DNA from: Thiodiazotropha sp040506975
GTDB taxonomy: Bacteria > Pseudomonadota > Gammaproteobacteria > Chromatiales > Chromatiaceae
Length of the DNA: 64,000 nucleotides
Reading direction: 5' to 3'
Assembly: GCA_965211775.1 (NCBI GenBank)
Contig: OZ242974.1
Span: forward strand, 1,426,001-1,490,000
Of the stretch, positions 9,441 through 18,187 are shown piece by piece. Made by a program: the position numbers and the translations under genes. Position 1 is the stretch's first letter. The number at the start of each line of letters is the position of its first letter. The notes under the pieces are model-generated. The model worked only from the letters and a program-made list of their open reading frames with translations. It was not told the DNA's origin and searched no databases.

Positions 9441-9791
9441 ATTAACCTCGTCTTGCTCTTTTTCGTAACCAGCCAAGCATCCACTTCACAACAGGCCTAA
9501 GTATTGGAGATCTGACGAATACGATTCATGCCGCCAATGACTTGTGTATGGCTTATGCGGTTAACTTGATAGCGCTGTGGGCGCCGGATTCGAACAGTTT
9601 TGATGTTGTTAAGACGATTGTCCAGCAGGTTTTACATGGCCTGATGATCCACCAGCAACCTATGTTTGCTGCTCCTTTTGTTTGTTGGAGCAGTGGAATT
9701 TCAAGGTTGGATATCGATCCACGCTAGTGAAATAATGGTGTTATAACCCTGCGTCAAAAACACAGATTACAATTTATTACGGGATCAGATC
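9441..9791. other. acnB-purT spacer, no gene seen
   Basis: Small open frames here (for example 9542-9727) have no convincing ribosome site or recognisable protein. The last 60 bp are AT-rich and would hold the purT promoter. Confidence 0.5.
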
Positions 9792-10973
9792 ATGTCAATA
9801 ATCGGTACGCCCTTCTCATCTTCCGCAACAAAAATCCTGCTGTGCGGCTCCGGAGAGCTGGGTAAAGAGGTTGTCATCGAATTGCAACGGCTCGGTTGTG
9901 AAGTGATAGCCTGTGATCGTTATGACAACGCTCCTGCAATGCAGGTGGCCGACCGGTCATACACCTTTTCCATGCTCGATGGCGATGAGTTGCGCCGGGT
10001 GATTGAGTCGGAGAGGCCGGATTATATCGTACCTGAAATAGAGGCGATCTCCACCGACACCCTGGTTGAACTCGAGGCCGAAGGGTTCAATGTGATTCCC
10101 ACGGCAAACGCCGCGCGACTAACCATGAACCGCGAGGGTATCCGCCGGCTTGCGGCGGAAGAGCTGGGTATTGCCACCTCCAACTATCGTTTTGTCGACA
10201 ACCAAGAGGATTTTATCGATGCCGTAGCCGAGATCGGCATTCCCTGTGTGGTAAAGCCGATCATGAGTTCTTCTGGCAAGGGTCAGAGTACCGTCAGAAA
10301 TGAAGACGATGTGCAGAGAAGCTGGAGCTATGCGCAGGAGGGAGGCCGTACCGGAGCTGGGCGAGTGATCGTCGAAGGCTTTGTCGATTTTGATTATGAG
10401 ATCACCCTGTTGACCATACGCCATATCAACGGCACCAGTTTCTGCATGCCTATAGGGCATCGTCAGGAGGATGGAGATTATCAGGAGTCGTGGCAGCCGC
10501 AACCGATGTCCGATGCCGCGCTGACCCGCGCCAAAGAGATCGCCGAGCAGGTGACTGGGGCCTTGGGCGGACGCGGTATCTTCGGCGTGGAGTTGTTTGT
10601 CAAAGGGGACGACGTCTATTTCAGCGAGGTATCTCCCCGCCCGCACGATACCGGGATGGTGACGATGATCTCTCAGGACCTGTCGCAATTCGCACTGCAT
10701 ACACGCGCGATCCTGGGCTTACCCATCCCCAATATCATGCAACATGGTCCTTCCGCATCAGCTGTAGTGTTGGTTGAGGGTAACTCTGAAAATATACGTT
10801 TCGGCAACATCGATGTGGCGCTTGAATCTCCGGATACTCAGTTGCGCCTGTTTGGAAAACCGGAGGTGAAAGGCAAACGCCGCATGGGCGTTGCGCTGGC
10901 ACGCGGAACGGATATTGAGAATGCCAGAGAAAAGGCTTTTAAGGCGGCTTCCGCCATACATACCGAAGTTTAA
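9792..10973 (+). CDS. purT: formate-dependent phosphoribosylglycinamide formyltransferase
   Basis: A 393-residue ATP-grasp enzyme. The N-terminal nucleotide-fold motif is LLCGSGELGKEVVIELQRLG (about 16-35). The ATP-grasp domain has KPIMSSSGKGQS (about 157-168), the acidic Mg-binding region VELFVKGDDVYFSEVSPRPHDTGMVT (about 266-291) and the C-terminal RRMGVALA loop. It makes formyl-GAR from GAR, formate and ATP in purine synthesis, replacing the folate-dependent PurN step. Length and motifs agree with PurT throughout. It stands alone between acnB and a convergent small gene. Confidence 0.97.
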   Translation: MSIIGTPFSSSATKILLCGSGELGKEVVIELQRLGCEVIACDRYDNAPAMQVADRSYTFSMLDGDELRRVIESERPDYIVPEIEAISTDTLVELEAEGFNVIPTANAARLTMNREGIRRLAAEELGIATSNYRFVDNQEDFIDAVAEIGIPCVVKPIMSSSGKGQSTVRNEDDVQRSWSYAQEGGRTGAGRVIVEGFVDFDYEITLLTIRHINGTSFCMPIGHRQEDGDYQESWQPQPMSDAALTRAKEIAEQVTGALGGRGIFGVELFVKGDDVYFSEVSPRPHDTGMVTMISQDLSQFALHTRAILGLPIPNIMQHGPSASAVVLVEGNSENIRFGNIDVALESPDTQLRLFGKPEVKGKRRMGVALARGTDIENAREKAFKAASAIHTEV

Positions 10974-11161
10974 GCGTAGCAGCGACAGCCTTGTTGATTG
11001 CCGCATCATTTTCTTTCTGCCCAATTCAGTCTAGAAACAGCCGACTACATCCATTGAATAGAGCCGGCTGTTTACCTGTGGAAAGTATTTAGCCGAAGAG
11101 GCATGAACCGCATTGATCCGGATATGGATATGCCGCTCAAATAGTTACCTTGTCATGTTCA

Positions 11162-11578
11162 TTATATGTCATCACAAATGTGCCCGGCTTGTTCCCGCTC
11201 CTCCACTGTCGGAGGCATATGGGGTTGCGGCATGCCGGCCATCATGTCCTTCATCATTTCACCGCATTTTCGGATCTCTTTCATTTTGGGGTCGTTATAC
11301 ATCTGCTTGCTGTACTTCATGGCGGCGCTCATTGCCTTATCGCGCTTGCCGGCAGCGCATAAGGCCTTTATGTCGGCCTCCATTTTTTTGCCTTTGGCCT
11401 CGAGTTCATCCAGTTGCGATTGATCGATTTTACTGAAACACTTTTGTGCCTCTTGAGCCTGCATCATCATCTGTTGCATCTGCTGTTCACTCATGCCGGG
11501 TGCGGCATGTGCTGTATGAAACAGCAGTGATAGTGCAGCCAATGTAAATGTTACCGACTGTTTAGTGTATGAAATCAT
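11162..11578 (-). CDS. exported Met-rich small protein, unknown function
   Basis: A 138-residue protein with an N-terminal signal peptide (MISYTKQSVTFTLAALSLLF then HTAHA|APG). The mature part has a run of Gln and Met (MSEQQMQQMMMQAQEAQ), four cysteines (KCFSK, ALCAAG, KCGEM, HICDD) and predicted long helices. The ATG at 11578 was preferred over 11590 because GGAG lies 8 bases before it. Methionine and cysteine richness with periplasmic export could fit metal binding, but this is only a guess. Confidence 0.7.
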   Translation of the reverse strand: MISYTKQSVTFTLAALSLLFHTAHAAPGMSEQQMQQMMMQAQEAQKCFSKIDQSQLDELEAKGKKMEADIKALCAAGKRDKAMSAAMKYSKQMYNDPKMKEIRKCGEMMKDMMAGMPQPHMPPTVEEREQAGHICDDI

Positions 11579-11821
11579 TACATTCTCCATGTAAATATAT
11601 GTTTGTTTGCATCGATGAAAATACTCTCAGGCGAGTAATCTAACCAGAGATATTCCGATAATGGAAGTGATGGCTGTAGTGAAAAATTCACGCTAGGTGA
11701 GTGGAATGGGGTCTGCGGAAAGTGCTCGGGCTCAGAATACCCCAAATGTCAAAAGGCTATCTGAGGTGCTCAGCAAGTACCCTGACGTGTGTCGATGATG
11801 AACTCAGAAGAGCAGTAAATC

Positions 11822-11852
11822 TTGACACCGGAATAATATGTGTATATACACT
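11822..11852 (+). promoter_or_regulatory. marR promoter with overlapping palindromic operator
   Basis: TTGACA (11822-11827), a 17-base spacer, then TATACA (11845-11850). The -10 is covered by the palindrome TGTGTATATACAC (11839-11851). The same palindrome, perfect over 14 bases, recurs at 12347-12360 before the SDR gene. Overlap with the -10 fits autorepression by the MarR protein encoded just downstream. Confidence 0.65.
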
Positions 11853-11856
11853 ATAT

Positions 11857-12324
11857 ATGCCGGAGAAAAAGTTAATTTGCGATCTTGGAATGTGTCAGAG
11901 AATCGGCCAGACATGCGTTATGTTCAATCTGCGCAAGGCTTCCAGGGCTTTGACCCAGGTTTACGAGGAGGTCATGAAACCCAGCGGCATACTGCCGACC
12001 CAGTTCACCCTGTTGGTTGTAACCCGGGCCATGGGGCCGGTTGCCATATCCAGGATGGCGGAGGTATTGGTAATGGATCGCACCACGTTGACACGTAACC
12101 TGAAGCCCCTTGAGCGGGACGGGCTGGTGACGGTAAAACCCAGCCGGCACGACAAGCGGGCGCGCGAGGTTAATCTGACAAAAAAAGGGGTGAAGCACTT
12201 GGAACAGGCTGTACCCCTATGGCGGGAGGCGCAACAGAGGATAAAGGCATCTCTGGGCGGCGAACGGCTTGATCGTATGCTCGAGGATCTGACAGCTGTT
12301 GTGAGTAGTGCTGCATCTACATGA
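11857..12324 (+). CDS. MarR-family transcriptional regulator
   Basis: The winged helix-turn-helix is clear: LPTQFTLLVVT, ISRMAEVLVMDRTTLTRNLK (recognition helix), LERDGLVTVKPSRHDKRAREVNLTKKG (wing). The start is uncertain. ATG 11857 lies almost at the predicted transcription start, and ATG 11890 (beginning MCQRIGQTC) gives a 144-residue protein of the usual MarR length. Two N-terminal cysteines (CQRIGQTC) could be redox-sensing, as in some MarR/DUF24-type proteins; inference. The palindromes before this gene and before the SDR gene suggest it represses both. Confidence 0.88.
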   Translation: MPEKKLICDLGMCQRIGQTCVMFNLRKASRALTQVYEEVMKPSGILPTQFTLLVVTRAMGPVAISRMAEVLVMDRTTLTRNLKPLERDGLVTVKPSRHDKRAREVNLTKKGVKHLEQAVPLWREAQQRIKASLGGERLDRMLEDLTAVVSSAAST

Positions 12325-12346
12325 GGAGTTTCTCAGGATAATTATA

Positions 12347-12360
12347 TGTGTATATACACA
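12347..12360 (+). promoter_or_regulatory. second MarR-type operator, upstream of the SDR gene
   Basis: TGTGTATATACACA is a perfect 14-bp palindrome located 23 bp after marR and about 176 bp before the SDR start. It matches the marR operator at 11839-11852 in 13 of 14 positions. Two copies this long and this close are unlikely by chance. Confidence 0.65.
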
Positions 12361-12535
12361 TTTTAAGGCAATTCTATGAGCTTGGGTAACGTTCAGCGCC
12401 AAAAAATGAAAAGATCCTGGTAGCGGGTGTCGCAGCAGTTGCTGTTTCCGATCATCCAGAAAATCATGGATTCCCCATGAGGGGGCCTTAATAAAGAAAA
12501 CTGCAGACTGGACGAGCCATATGGAGATCAAGTTA

Positions 12536-13378
12536 ATGACTACAAAAGATGTGAGAAGTGATAAACGACCAACAGTATTGATTACCGGTGGTTCTAAAGG
12601 GATTGGCTTTGAATTGGCGAAACAGTTCGCCATGCACGGTTACAATCTCGTGTTGACGGCGCGCAGTGAGACCGATCTCAGGCAAGCGGCCGGACAATTG
12701 GAAAACGAATATGGGTGTGGCGTTACCATATGCCCGTTTGATCTGACCGCTGACGATAGTTCCACTGAGTTGCATCGGCAAGTGATTGACGAGGGTATTC
12801 AGGTTGATGTGCTTGTCAACAACGCCGGGATGGGGGATGTGGGTCCCTTCGCCAAGAGCGATCTCGACCGGCAGCTCAATATGCTCAGGCTGAACATCGT
12901 TACCCTGACATCGCTCACCAGGCTGTTTCTCCCCGCTATGATTGAACGTGGAAACGGGCGGGTTCTGAATGTCGCCTCACTGGCCGCCTACTTTGCTGGT
13001 GGTTCAAACTGGGCAAGCTATGTGGCTTCGAAACACTATGCACTGGCGTTCACCCGCGGTATGGCTAGAGAGCTTGCTGGGACGGGGGTTCGGGTCACGG
13101 CCTTATGCCCGGGAGCCACAACAACGTCGTTTGCCGGTCAGGCGGGTGCGAACAACATGGCGATCTATCGCTGGATGCCCAGGCTTACACCGGCAAGGGT
13201 GGCGCTTGCCGGATATCGAGCCACCATGACGGGGCGAACCACATCAGTGCCGGGACTGCTCAACAAGGTGTTTGCCTTGCTCGGTGAGTTGCCGCCGCGA
13301 TCGATAGCAGAGTGGGTGTTTGAGATTCTCACACGAACGCCATCGGCCACTGCGACAGAAACCAGGAGGGTCTTATGA
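12536..13378 (+). CDS. SDR-family short-chain dehydrogenase/reductase
   Basis: A classical Rossmann SDR. Cofactor motif TGGSKGIG (about 18-25), NNAG (about 96-99), catalytic Ser in NVASLAAY, and YVASK with the catalytic Tyr and Lys. The Arg in TARSE after beta-strand 2 suggests NADP(H) preference. The ATG at 12536 has GGAG 9 bases upstream; the upstream in-frame ATG at 12521 lacks a site. About 280 residues with a C-terminal extension. Substrate unknown. It lies between a MarR operator and a membrane-protein gene and is likely part of a small stress or xenobiotic-response unit. Confidence 0.9.
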   Translation: MTTKDVRSDKRPTVLITGGSKGIGFELAKQFAMHGYNLVLTARSETDLRQAAGQLENEYGCGVTICPFDLTADDSSTELHRQVIDEGIQVDVLVNNAGMGDVGPFAKSDLDRQLNMLRLNIVTLTSLTRLFLPAMIERGNGRVLNVASLAAYFAGGSNWASYVASKHYALAFTRGMARELAGTGVRVTALCPGATTTSFAGQAGANNMAIYRWMPRLTPARVALAGYRATMTGRTTSVPGLLNKVFALLGELPPRSIAEWVFEILTRTPSATATETRRVL

Positions 13379-13440
13379 TCTGTTTATGGCCTGAGAGCAT
13401 GGGCCTTACGATCATTTTCTAAGTAGCCGGGGAAATCACT

Positions 13441-14142
13441 GTGCAATTATCCAGCTTGCCTCTGCTGATTGCCGTTCTTTTCGGATTTCTCTGGTTTCTT
13501 ATAAATAGACTGCATCGGGCTGGGATACTTAACTCGGACCAACGGAATCAGTTGGCATTACTGATTGGCGTATTATTGATGTGGGGTATGTTTATCGGTT
13601 ACCAGTCGAGTGTCGGCCGGTTTGGCAGTGACACATTTTATAATCTGATGCCCGGGTATTGGATGCCCTATGTACCGGTTGTTGTCACGGTGAGCATGAT
13701 GTTGTTGCTGGCGCCGCTGCGGGATGGCCTTAGAGTACTCGTGGATGAAACACCGGTCCATTGGTTGAGCGGGATACATATTCTCCGAATCCTTGCCCTG
13801 GGTACCTTGTTGAAGGCGTCGAATGATCTGTTTCCACAGATCTTTGCCTGGTTTGTGGGAGGTCCGGATCTACTGTTCGGCGTCTCCGCCGTCATCGTGA
13901 CCCTGTTGGCCCGTTCAGGGCGGCTGAGTGATCGATTTATCCTCTTTTGGCATCTTGTCGGTGCGTTTGCGATCGTCTTGCCGGTAGCGGGGTTGATGAA
14001 CCTGTTTATGGCGGAACCCCGGTTCGCCGAGCTGTTGGCGTTCCCCATGGTTATGGCGCCGGCCTTGATCGTGCCAACACTGGTTATGTTGAATCTGCTG
14101 GTGGCCTGGCGGTTCTACGAACGGGGAGCGTTGAAACAGTAA
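13441..14142 (+). CDS. polytopic membrane protein, unknown function
   Basis: A 233-residue protein starting at GTG, with six or seven hydrophobic helices spread over the whole length (first at about 3-22, last at about 200-225). GGGGA lies 6-10 bases before the start. It follows the SDR gene by 62 bp on the same strand and is probably co-transcribed. No catalytic motif recognised. Confidence 0.75.
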   Translation: MQLSSLPLLIAVLFGFLWFLINRLHRAGILNSDQRNQLALLIGVLLMWGMFIGYQSSVGRFGSDTFYNLMPGYWMPYVPVVVTVSMMLLLAPLRDGLRVLVDETPVHWLSGIHILRILALGTLLKASNDLFPQIFAWFVGGPDLLFGVSAVIVTLLARSGRLSDRFILFWHLVGAFAIVLPVAGLMNLFMAEPRFAELLAFPMVMAPALIVPTLVMLNLLVAWRFYERGALKQ

Positions 14143-14311
14143 CTACACACCCGCGGGTATTTAGACGTTCTCAACCGTAGTTGTGTAATCAATATTCATC
14201 AGCAGCCACACCTGGTTCTTTTGCCATCCCTGGCTTTAGCGCCCTTTGCAGAGACATTGCACGCTAACCCGTCTCAATGGACAACTCAGCGCGCGTCTTT
14301 GTCGGGATTAG

Positions 14312-15879
14312 CCCCAATATTTCACGCATTAAAAAGGCAAAATCCTGATACTTCGATATAATTCAGTTGCTTACACTGTAATCGAAAGGATTTTGCCTGT
14401 GACAAACTGTACCCAGACTGCCTTTGATTTTCCAGCCCTAAAACGCCGTAAGGTTCAAGCCGAGTTTTCCGGTGGCGATATCACCTCGGACGGCGGCGTG
14501 TTGCTGCTGCGTGAGATCGACAGGCGTCTGGGATTGCTCGAGGCGGTTGATGCGGTCATCCCCGACCCGCGAGATCCCCGCTATATTGAACACAGCCAGT
14601 TGAGCCTGTTGCGCCAGCGAGTCTATGGGCTCTGCCTGGGTTATGAAGATCTGAACGACCATCAGACACTACGCACCGACCCGGCCCTACAGAGCTCGAT
14701 CGAACGCGAGGAGGTACTGGGCAGCCAGTCGACACTTTGTCGGCTGGAGAACCGGGTCGATCGCCGGGTTGCCGTTGATGTCCACAACCTACTGCTCGAG
14801 CAGTTCATTGCCTCATATGATGCACCACCCGATGAGCTGATCCTGGATTTCGACGCCACGGATGATCCGGTGCATGGCCGCCAGGAAGGCCGCTTCTTTC
14901 ACGGCTACTACGATCACTACTGCTTCCTGCCCCTGTATGTCTTTTGTGGCGATCAACTGCTGGTGAGTTATCTGCGGCCCAGCCGGATCGATGCGCCCAA
15001 GCATGCCTGGGCGATTCTGGCGCTGTTGGTCAAACGCCTGCGCCGGGCTTGGCCTGAAGTGCGTATCATCTTTCGGGGCGATAGCGGCTTTTGCCGTCAC
15101 CACATGCTCAGCTGGTGCGAGCGCAACGCTGTGGGCTATATCGTGGGCATCGCCAAGAATGACGCCTTGCTGCGGTGTATCCGTGAGCCCATGCAGTGGG
15201 TTGAGGAACTGGCGAAGCGAACCGGCATGAAGATGCGGGAATTCTTTCAGTTTCACTATGCCGCCAGCACCTGGAAGACGCGTCGCAAGGTGATCGCCAA
15301 ACTGGAGGTCACCGACAAGGGGCCAAATCCACGCTTCATCGTCACCAACCTGGCCGGCGACAAACAGCGCCTTTACGATGACCTCTACTGCGCCCGTGGT
15401 GACATGGAGAACCGAATCAAGGAGCAGCAACTGGGGCTGTTCGCCGATCGCACCAGCGCGCATTACTGGTGGGCCAATCAGTTTCGTCTACTGCTGTCCA
15501 GTCTGGCCTATGTGCTGATGGAGGCCATCCGGCGCCTCGCGCTGAAGGGCACGGAACTGGCGCGTGCACAGATGACCACGATCCGGCTCAAACTGTTCAA
15601 GATCGGGGCGGTCATCATTCGCAACACGCGACGGATCCGCTTCCTGCTCTCCAGCACCTATCCCTATCAGGCGCTGTTTTTCCAGGTGGCGGCACGACTC
15701 AAGCCGGGATAGCCCGGCAGAGTGCTGCCCCGGCATGTTGATCAACAATGGGGGTAAGGGGGAGTCTGCCCGGAGGGTGGAAAATCAGGGCTTGATAGAG
15801 GTTTGGTTCCCAGTGAGGGCAAACCATCCAAGCTTGGCCATATCACCGGCTAAATTTAAAAACGGATGAAACATGCGGG
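14312..15879 (+). mobile_element. IS1380-family element C (1568 bp)
   Basis: Same ends and length as element B. Target duplication TTAG at 14308-14311 and 15880-15883. It lies 7 bp from the stop codon of a degraded PEBP gene. Confidence 0.95.
14393..15712 (+). CDS. IS1380-family transposase (copy C)
   Basis: Complete 439-residue transposase with the same catalytic blocks as copy B. Its protein sequence equals copies E and G. Starts at GTG. Confidence 0.95.
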   Translation: MPVTNCTQTAFDFPALKRRKVQAEFSGGDITSDGGVLLLREIDRRLGLLEAVDAVIPDPRDPRYIEHSQLSLLRQRVYGLCLGYEDLNDHQTLRTDPALQSSIEREEVLGSQSTLCRLENRVDRRVAVDVHNLLLEQFIASYDAPPDELILDFDATDDPVHGRQEGRFFHGYYDHYCFLPLYVFCGDQLLVSYLRPSRIDAPKHAWAILALLVKRLRRAWPEVRIIFRGDSGFCRHHMLSWCERNAVGYIVGIAKNDALLRCIREPMQWVEELAKRTGMKMREFFQFHYAASTWKTRRKVIAKLEVTDKGPNPRFIVTNLAGDKQRLYDDLYCARGDMENRIKEQQLGLFADRTSAHYWWANQFRLLLSSLAYVLMEAIRRLALKGTELARAQMTTIRLKLFKIGAVIIRNTRRIRFLLSSTYPYQALFFQVAARLKPG

Positions 15880-15889
15880 TTAGCTATTT

Positions 15890-16045
15890 TTATCGGGAAT
15901 AGTGGGCGGTCAGGACAGTTTTCTTAATCAGGTTCTGCTGCAGATAAAAACCAACCATTGCCGGTGACGCATCCAGATCGAGGGGTAGCTTATCGATCTT
16001 CAGGGCATACAGGGTGGTGGTTGAAAGCGCTTGATGGATCCCCAA
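15890..16045 (-). pseudogene. remnant of a YbhB/YbcL (PEBP)-family gene
   Basis: On the minus strand a 51-codon frame reads TLYALKIDKLPLDLDASPAM, then VGFYLQQNLIKKTVLTAHYSR and stop. This is very like the C-terminus of Raf-kinase-inhibitor-like phospholipid-binding proteins (LYALD...LDL...A...VGF...A...TG.YSR). A stop codon closes the frame just upstream, and no N-terminal half was found, so only the tail survives. It is not cut by element C, whose edge is 7 bp outside the stop. Confidence 0.55.
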
Positions 16046-16159
16046 TCATGGTGGTGATTAATCCATAATATCTGTATCCGGTTTGATCGTAGCTAAGCCT
16101 TGACTGCCGTACTATCCTAACCAGATAGCTGTAGGGATAGCGGCATCCGGAGGCATAGC

Positions 16160-16615
16160 ATGATTCAACTCACTATCAACGGTTCGAAACAATCTCTCGA
16201 TATCGATCCGGGCATGCCCCTGCTGTGGGCATTGCGTGATCATATGGGGCTGACGGGCACCAAGTTCGGTTGCGGGATTGCCCAGTGCGGGAGTTGTACC
16301 ATCCACCTTGACGGCGAACCGGTACGTTCCTGTATCACGCCCGTATCGGAGGCGACGGGTAAAGAGATAACCACGATCGAGGGCCTGAAAAGCCCCGCCG
16401 GCAAGGCGGTACAGGCGGCCTGGCGCGAGCTCGAAGTGGTACAGTGCGGTTACTGCCAGTCGGGCCAGATCATGTCGGCCGCGGCCTTGCTCGAGCGAAA
16501 ATCGAACCCCACCGACGCCGAGATCGATGATGCCATGCAGGGCAATCTCTGCCGTTGTGCGGCCTATGTGCGGATTCGTACCGCCATCAAGGCGGCCGCC
16601 AATAAGTCTGTCTAG
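16160..16615 (+). CDS. iorA: isoquinoline 1-oxidoreductase-type molybdenum hydroxylase, [2Fe-2S] subunit
   Basis: A 151-residue protein. The plant-type ferredoxin cluster ligands are C38, C43, C46 and C58 (FGCGIAQCGSC...RSC). The second cluster ligands are C96, C99, C131 and C133 (QCGYC...LCRC), as in all small subunits of the xanthine oxidase family. CCGGAGG precedes the ATG. In the uninterrupted state iorB would begin about 27 bp after this stop. Two IS1380 copies now fill that gap; the stop codon TAG is part of the CTAG target. It passes electrons from the molybdenum subunit to an acceptor. Substrate of the pair is unknown. Confidence 0.93.
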   Translation: MIQLTINGSKQSLDIDPGMPLLWALRDHMGLTGTKFGCGIAQCGSCTIHLDGEPVRSCITPVSEATGKEITTIEGLKSPAGKAVQAAWRELEVVQCGYCQSGQIMSAAALLERKSNPTDAEIDDAMQGNLCRCAAYVRIRTAIKAAANKSV

Positions 16616-18183
16616 CCCCAATATTTCACGCATTAAAAAGGCAAAATCCTGATACTTCGATATAATTCAGTTGCTTACACTGTAATCGAAAGGATTTTGC
16701 CTGTGACAAACTGTACCCAGACTGCCTTTGATTTTCCAGCCCTAAAACGCCGTAAGGTTCAAGCCGAGTTTTCCGGTGGCGATATCACCTCGGACGGCGG
16801 CGTGTTGCTGCTGCGTGAGATCGACAGGCGTCTGGGATTGCTCGAGGCGGTTGATGCGGTCATCCCCGACCCGCGAGATCCCCGCTATATTGAACACAGC
16901 CAGTTGAGCCTGTTGCGCCAGCGAGTCTATGGGCTCTGCCTGGGTTATGAAGATCTGAACGACCATCAGACACTACGCACCGACCCGGCCCTACAGAGCT
17001 CGATCGAACGCGAGGAGGTACTGGGCAGCCAGTCGACACTTTGTCGGCTGGAGAACCGGGTCGATCGCCGGGTTGCCGTTGATGTCCACAACCTACTGCT
17101 CGAGCAGTTCATTGCCTCATATGATGCACCACCCGATGAGCTGATCCTGGATTTCGACGCCACGGATGATCCGGTGCATGGCCGCCAGGAAGGCCGCTTC
17201 TTTCACGGCTACTACGATCACTACTGCTTCCTGCCCCTGTATGTCTTTTGTGGCGATCAACTGCTGGTGAGTTATCTGCGGCCCAGCCGGATCGATGCGC
17301 CCAAGCATGCCTGGGCGATTCTGGCGCTGTTGGTCAAACGCCTGCGCCGGGCTTGGCCTGAAGTGCGTATCATCTTTCGGGGCGATAGCGGCTTTTGCCG
17401 TCACCACATGCTCAGCTGGTGCGAGCGCAACGCTGTGGGCTATATCGTGGGCATCGCCAAGAATGACGCCTTGCTGCGGTGTATCCGTGAGCCCATGCAG
17501 TGGGTTGAGGAACTGGCGAAGCGAACCGTCATGAAGATGCGGGAATTCTTTCAGTTTCACTATGCCGCCAGCACCTGGAAGACGCGTCGCAAGGTGATCG
17601 CCAAACTGGAGGTCACCGACAAGGGGCCAAATCCACGCTTCATCGTCACCAACCTGGCCGGCGACAAACAGCGCCTTTACGATGACCTCTACTGCGCCCG
17701 TGGTGACATGGAGAACCGAATCAAGGAGCAGCAACTGGGGCTGTTCGCCGATCGCACCAGCGCGCATTACTGGTGGGCCAATCAGTTTCGTCTACTGCTG
17801 TCCAGTCTGGCCTATGTGCTGATGGAGGCCATCCGGCGCCTCGCGCTGAAGGGCACGGAACTGGCGCGTGCACAGATGACCACGATCCGGCTCAAACTGT
17901 TCAAGATCGGGGCGGTCATCATTCGCAACACGCGACGGATCCGCTTCCTGCTCTCCAGCACCTATCCCTATCAGGCGCTGTTTTTCCAGGTGGCGGCACG
18001 ACTCAAGCCGGGATAGCCCGGCAGAGTGCTGCCCCGGCACGTTGATCAACAATGGGGGTAAGGGGGAGTCTGCCCGGAGGGTGGAAAATCAGGGCTTGAT
18101 AGAGGTTTGGTTCCCAGTGAGGGCAAACCATCCAAGCTTGGCCATATCACCGGCTAAATTTAAAAACGGATGAAACATGCGGG
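16616..18183 (+). mobile_element. IS1380-family element D (1568 bp), first of tandem pair
   Basis: Flanked by CTAG at 16612-16615 and 18184-18187. The second CTAG is shared with element E, so the two elements are separated only by one 4-bp target copy. Confidence 0.95.
16697..18016 (+). CDS. IS1380-family transposase (copy D)
   Basis: Complete 439-residue transposase. It differs from copy C by a single Val for Gly (KRTVMKMRE), away from the catalytic acids. Confidence 0.95.
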   Translation: MPVTNCTQTAFDFPALKRRKVQAEFSGGDITSDGGVLLLREIDRRLGLLEAVDAVIPDPRDPRYIEHSQLSLLRQRVYGLCLGYEDLNDHQTLRTDPALQSSIEREEVLGSQSTLCRLENRVDRRVAVDVHNLLLEQFIASYDAPPDELILDFDATDDPVHGRQEGRFFHGYYDHYCFLPLYVFCGDQLLVSYLRPSRIDAPKHAWAILALLVKRLRRAWPEVRIIFRGDSGFCRHHMLSWCERNAVGYIVGIAKNDALLRCIREPMQWVEELAKRTVMKMREFFQFHYAASTWKTRRKVIAKLEVTDKGPNPRFIVTNLAGDKQRLYDDLYCARGDMENRIKEQQLGLFADRTSAHYWWANQFRLLLSSLAYVLMEAIRRLALKGTELARAQMTTIRLKLFKIGAVIIRNTRRIRFLLSSTYPYQALFFQVAARLKPG

Positions 18184-18187
18184 CTAG

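Noticed and set aside
9542..9727. 61-codon open frame between acnB and purT
   Set aside because: No ribosome site, no protein-like pattern; treated as noncoding spacer.
14164..14280. Possible cyclic-di-GMP (GEMM) riboswitch on the minus strand
   Set aside because: Only short matches (TGCAAAGGGC, AAAGCC) were seen, without the conserved tetraloop-receptor layout.
16112..16633. 173-codon frame antisense to iorA
   Set aside because: Shadow of iorA; it also runs into the IS1380 terminus.
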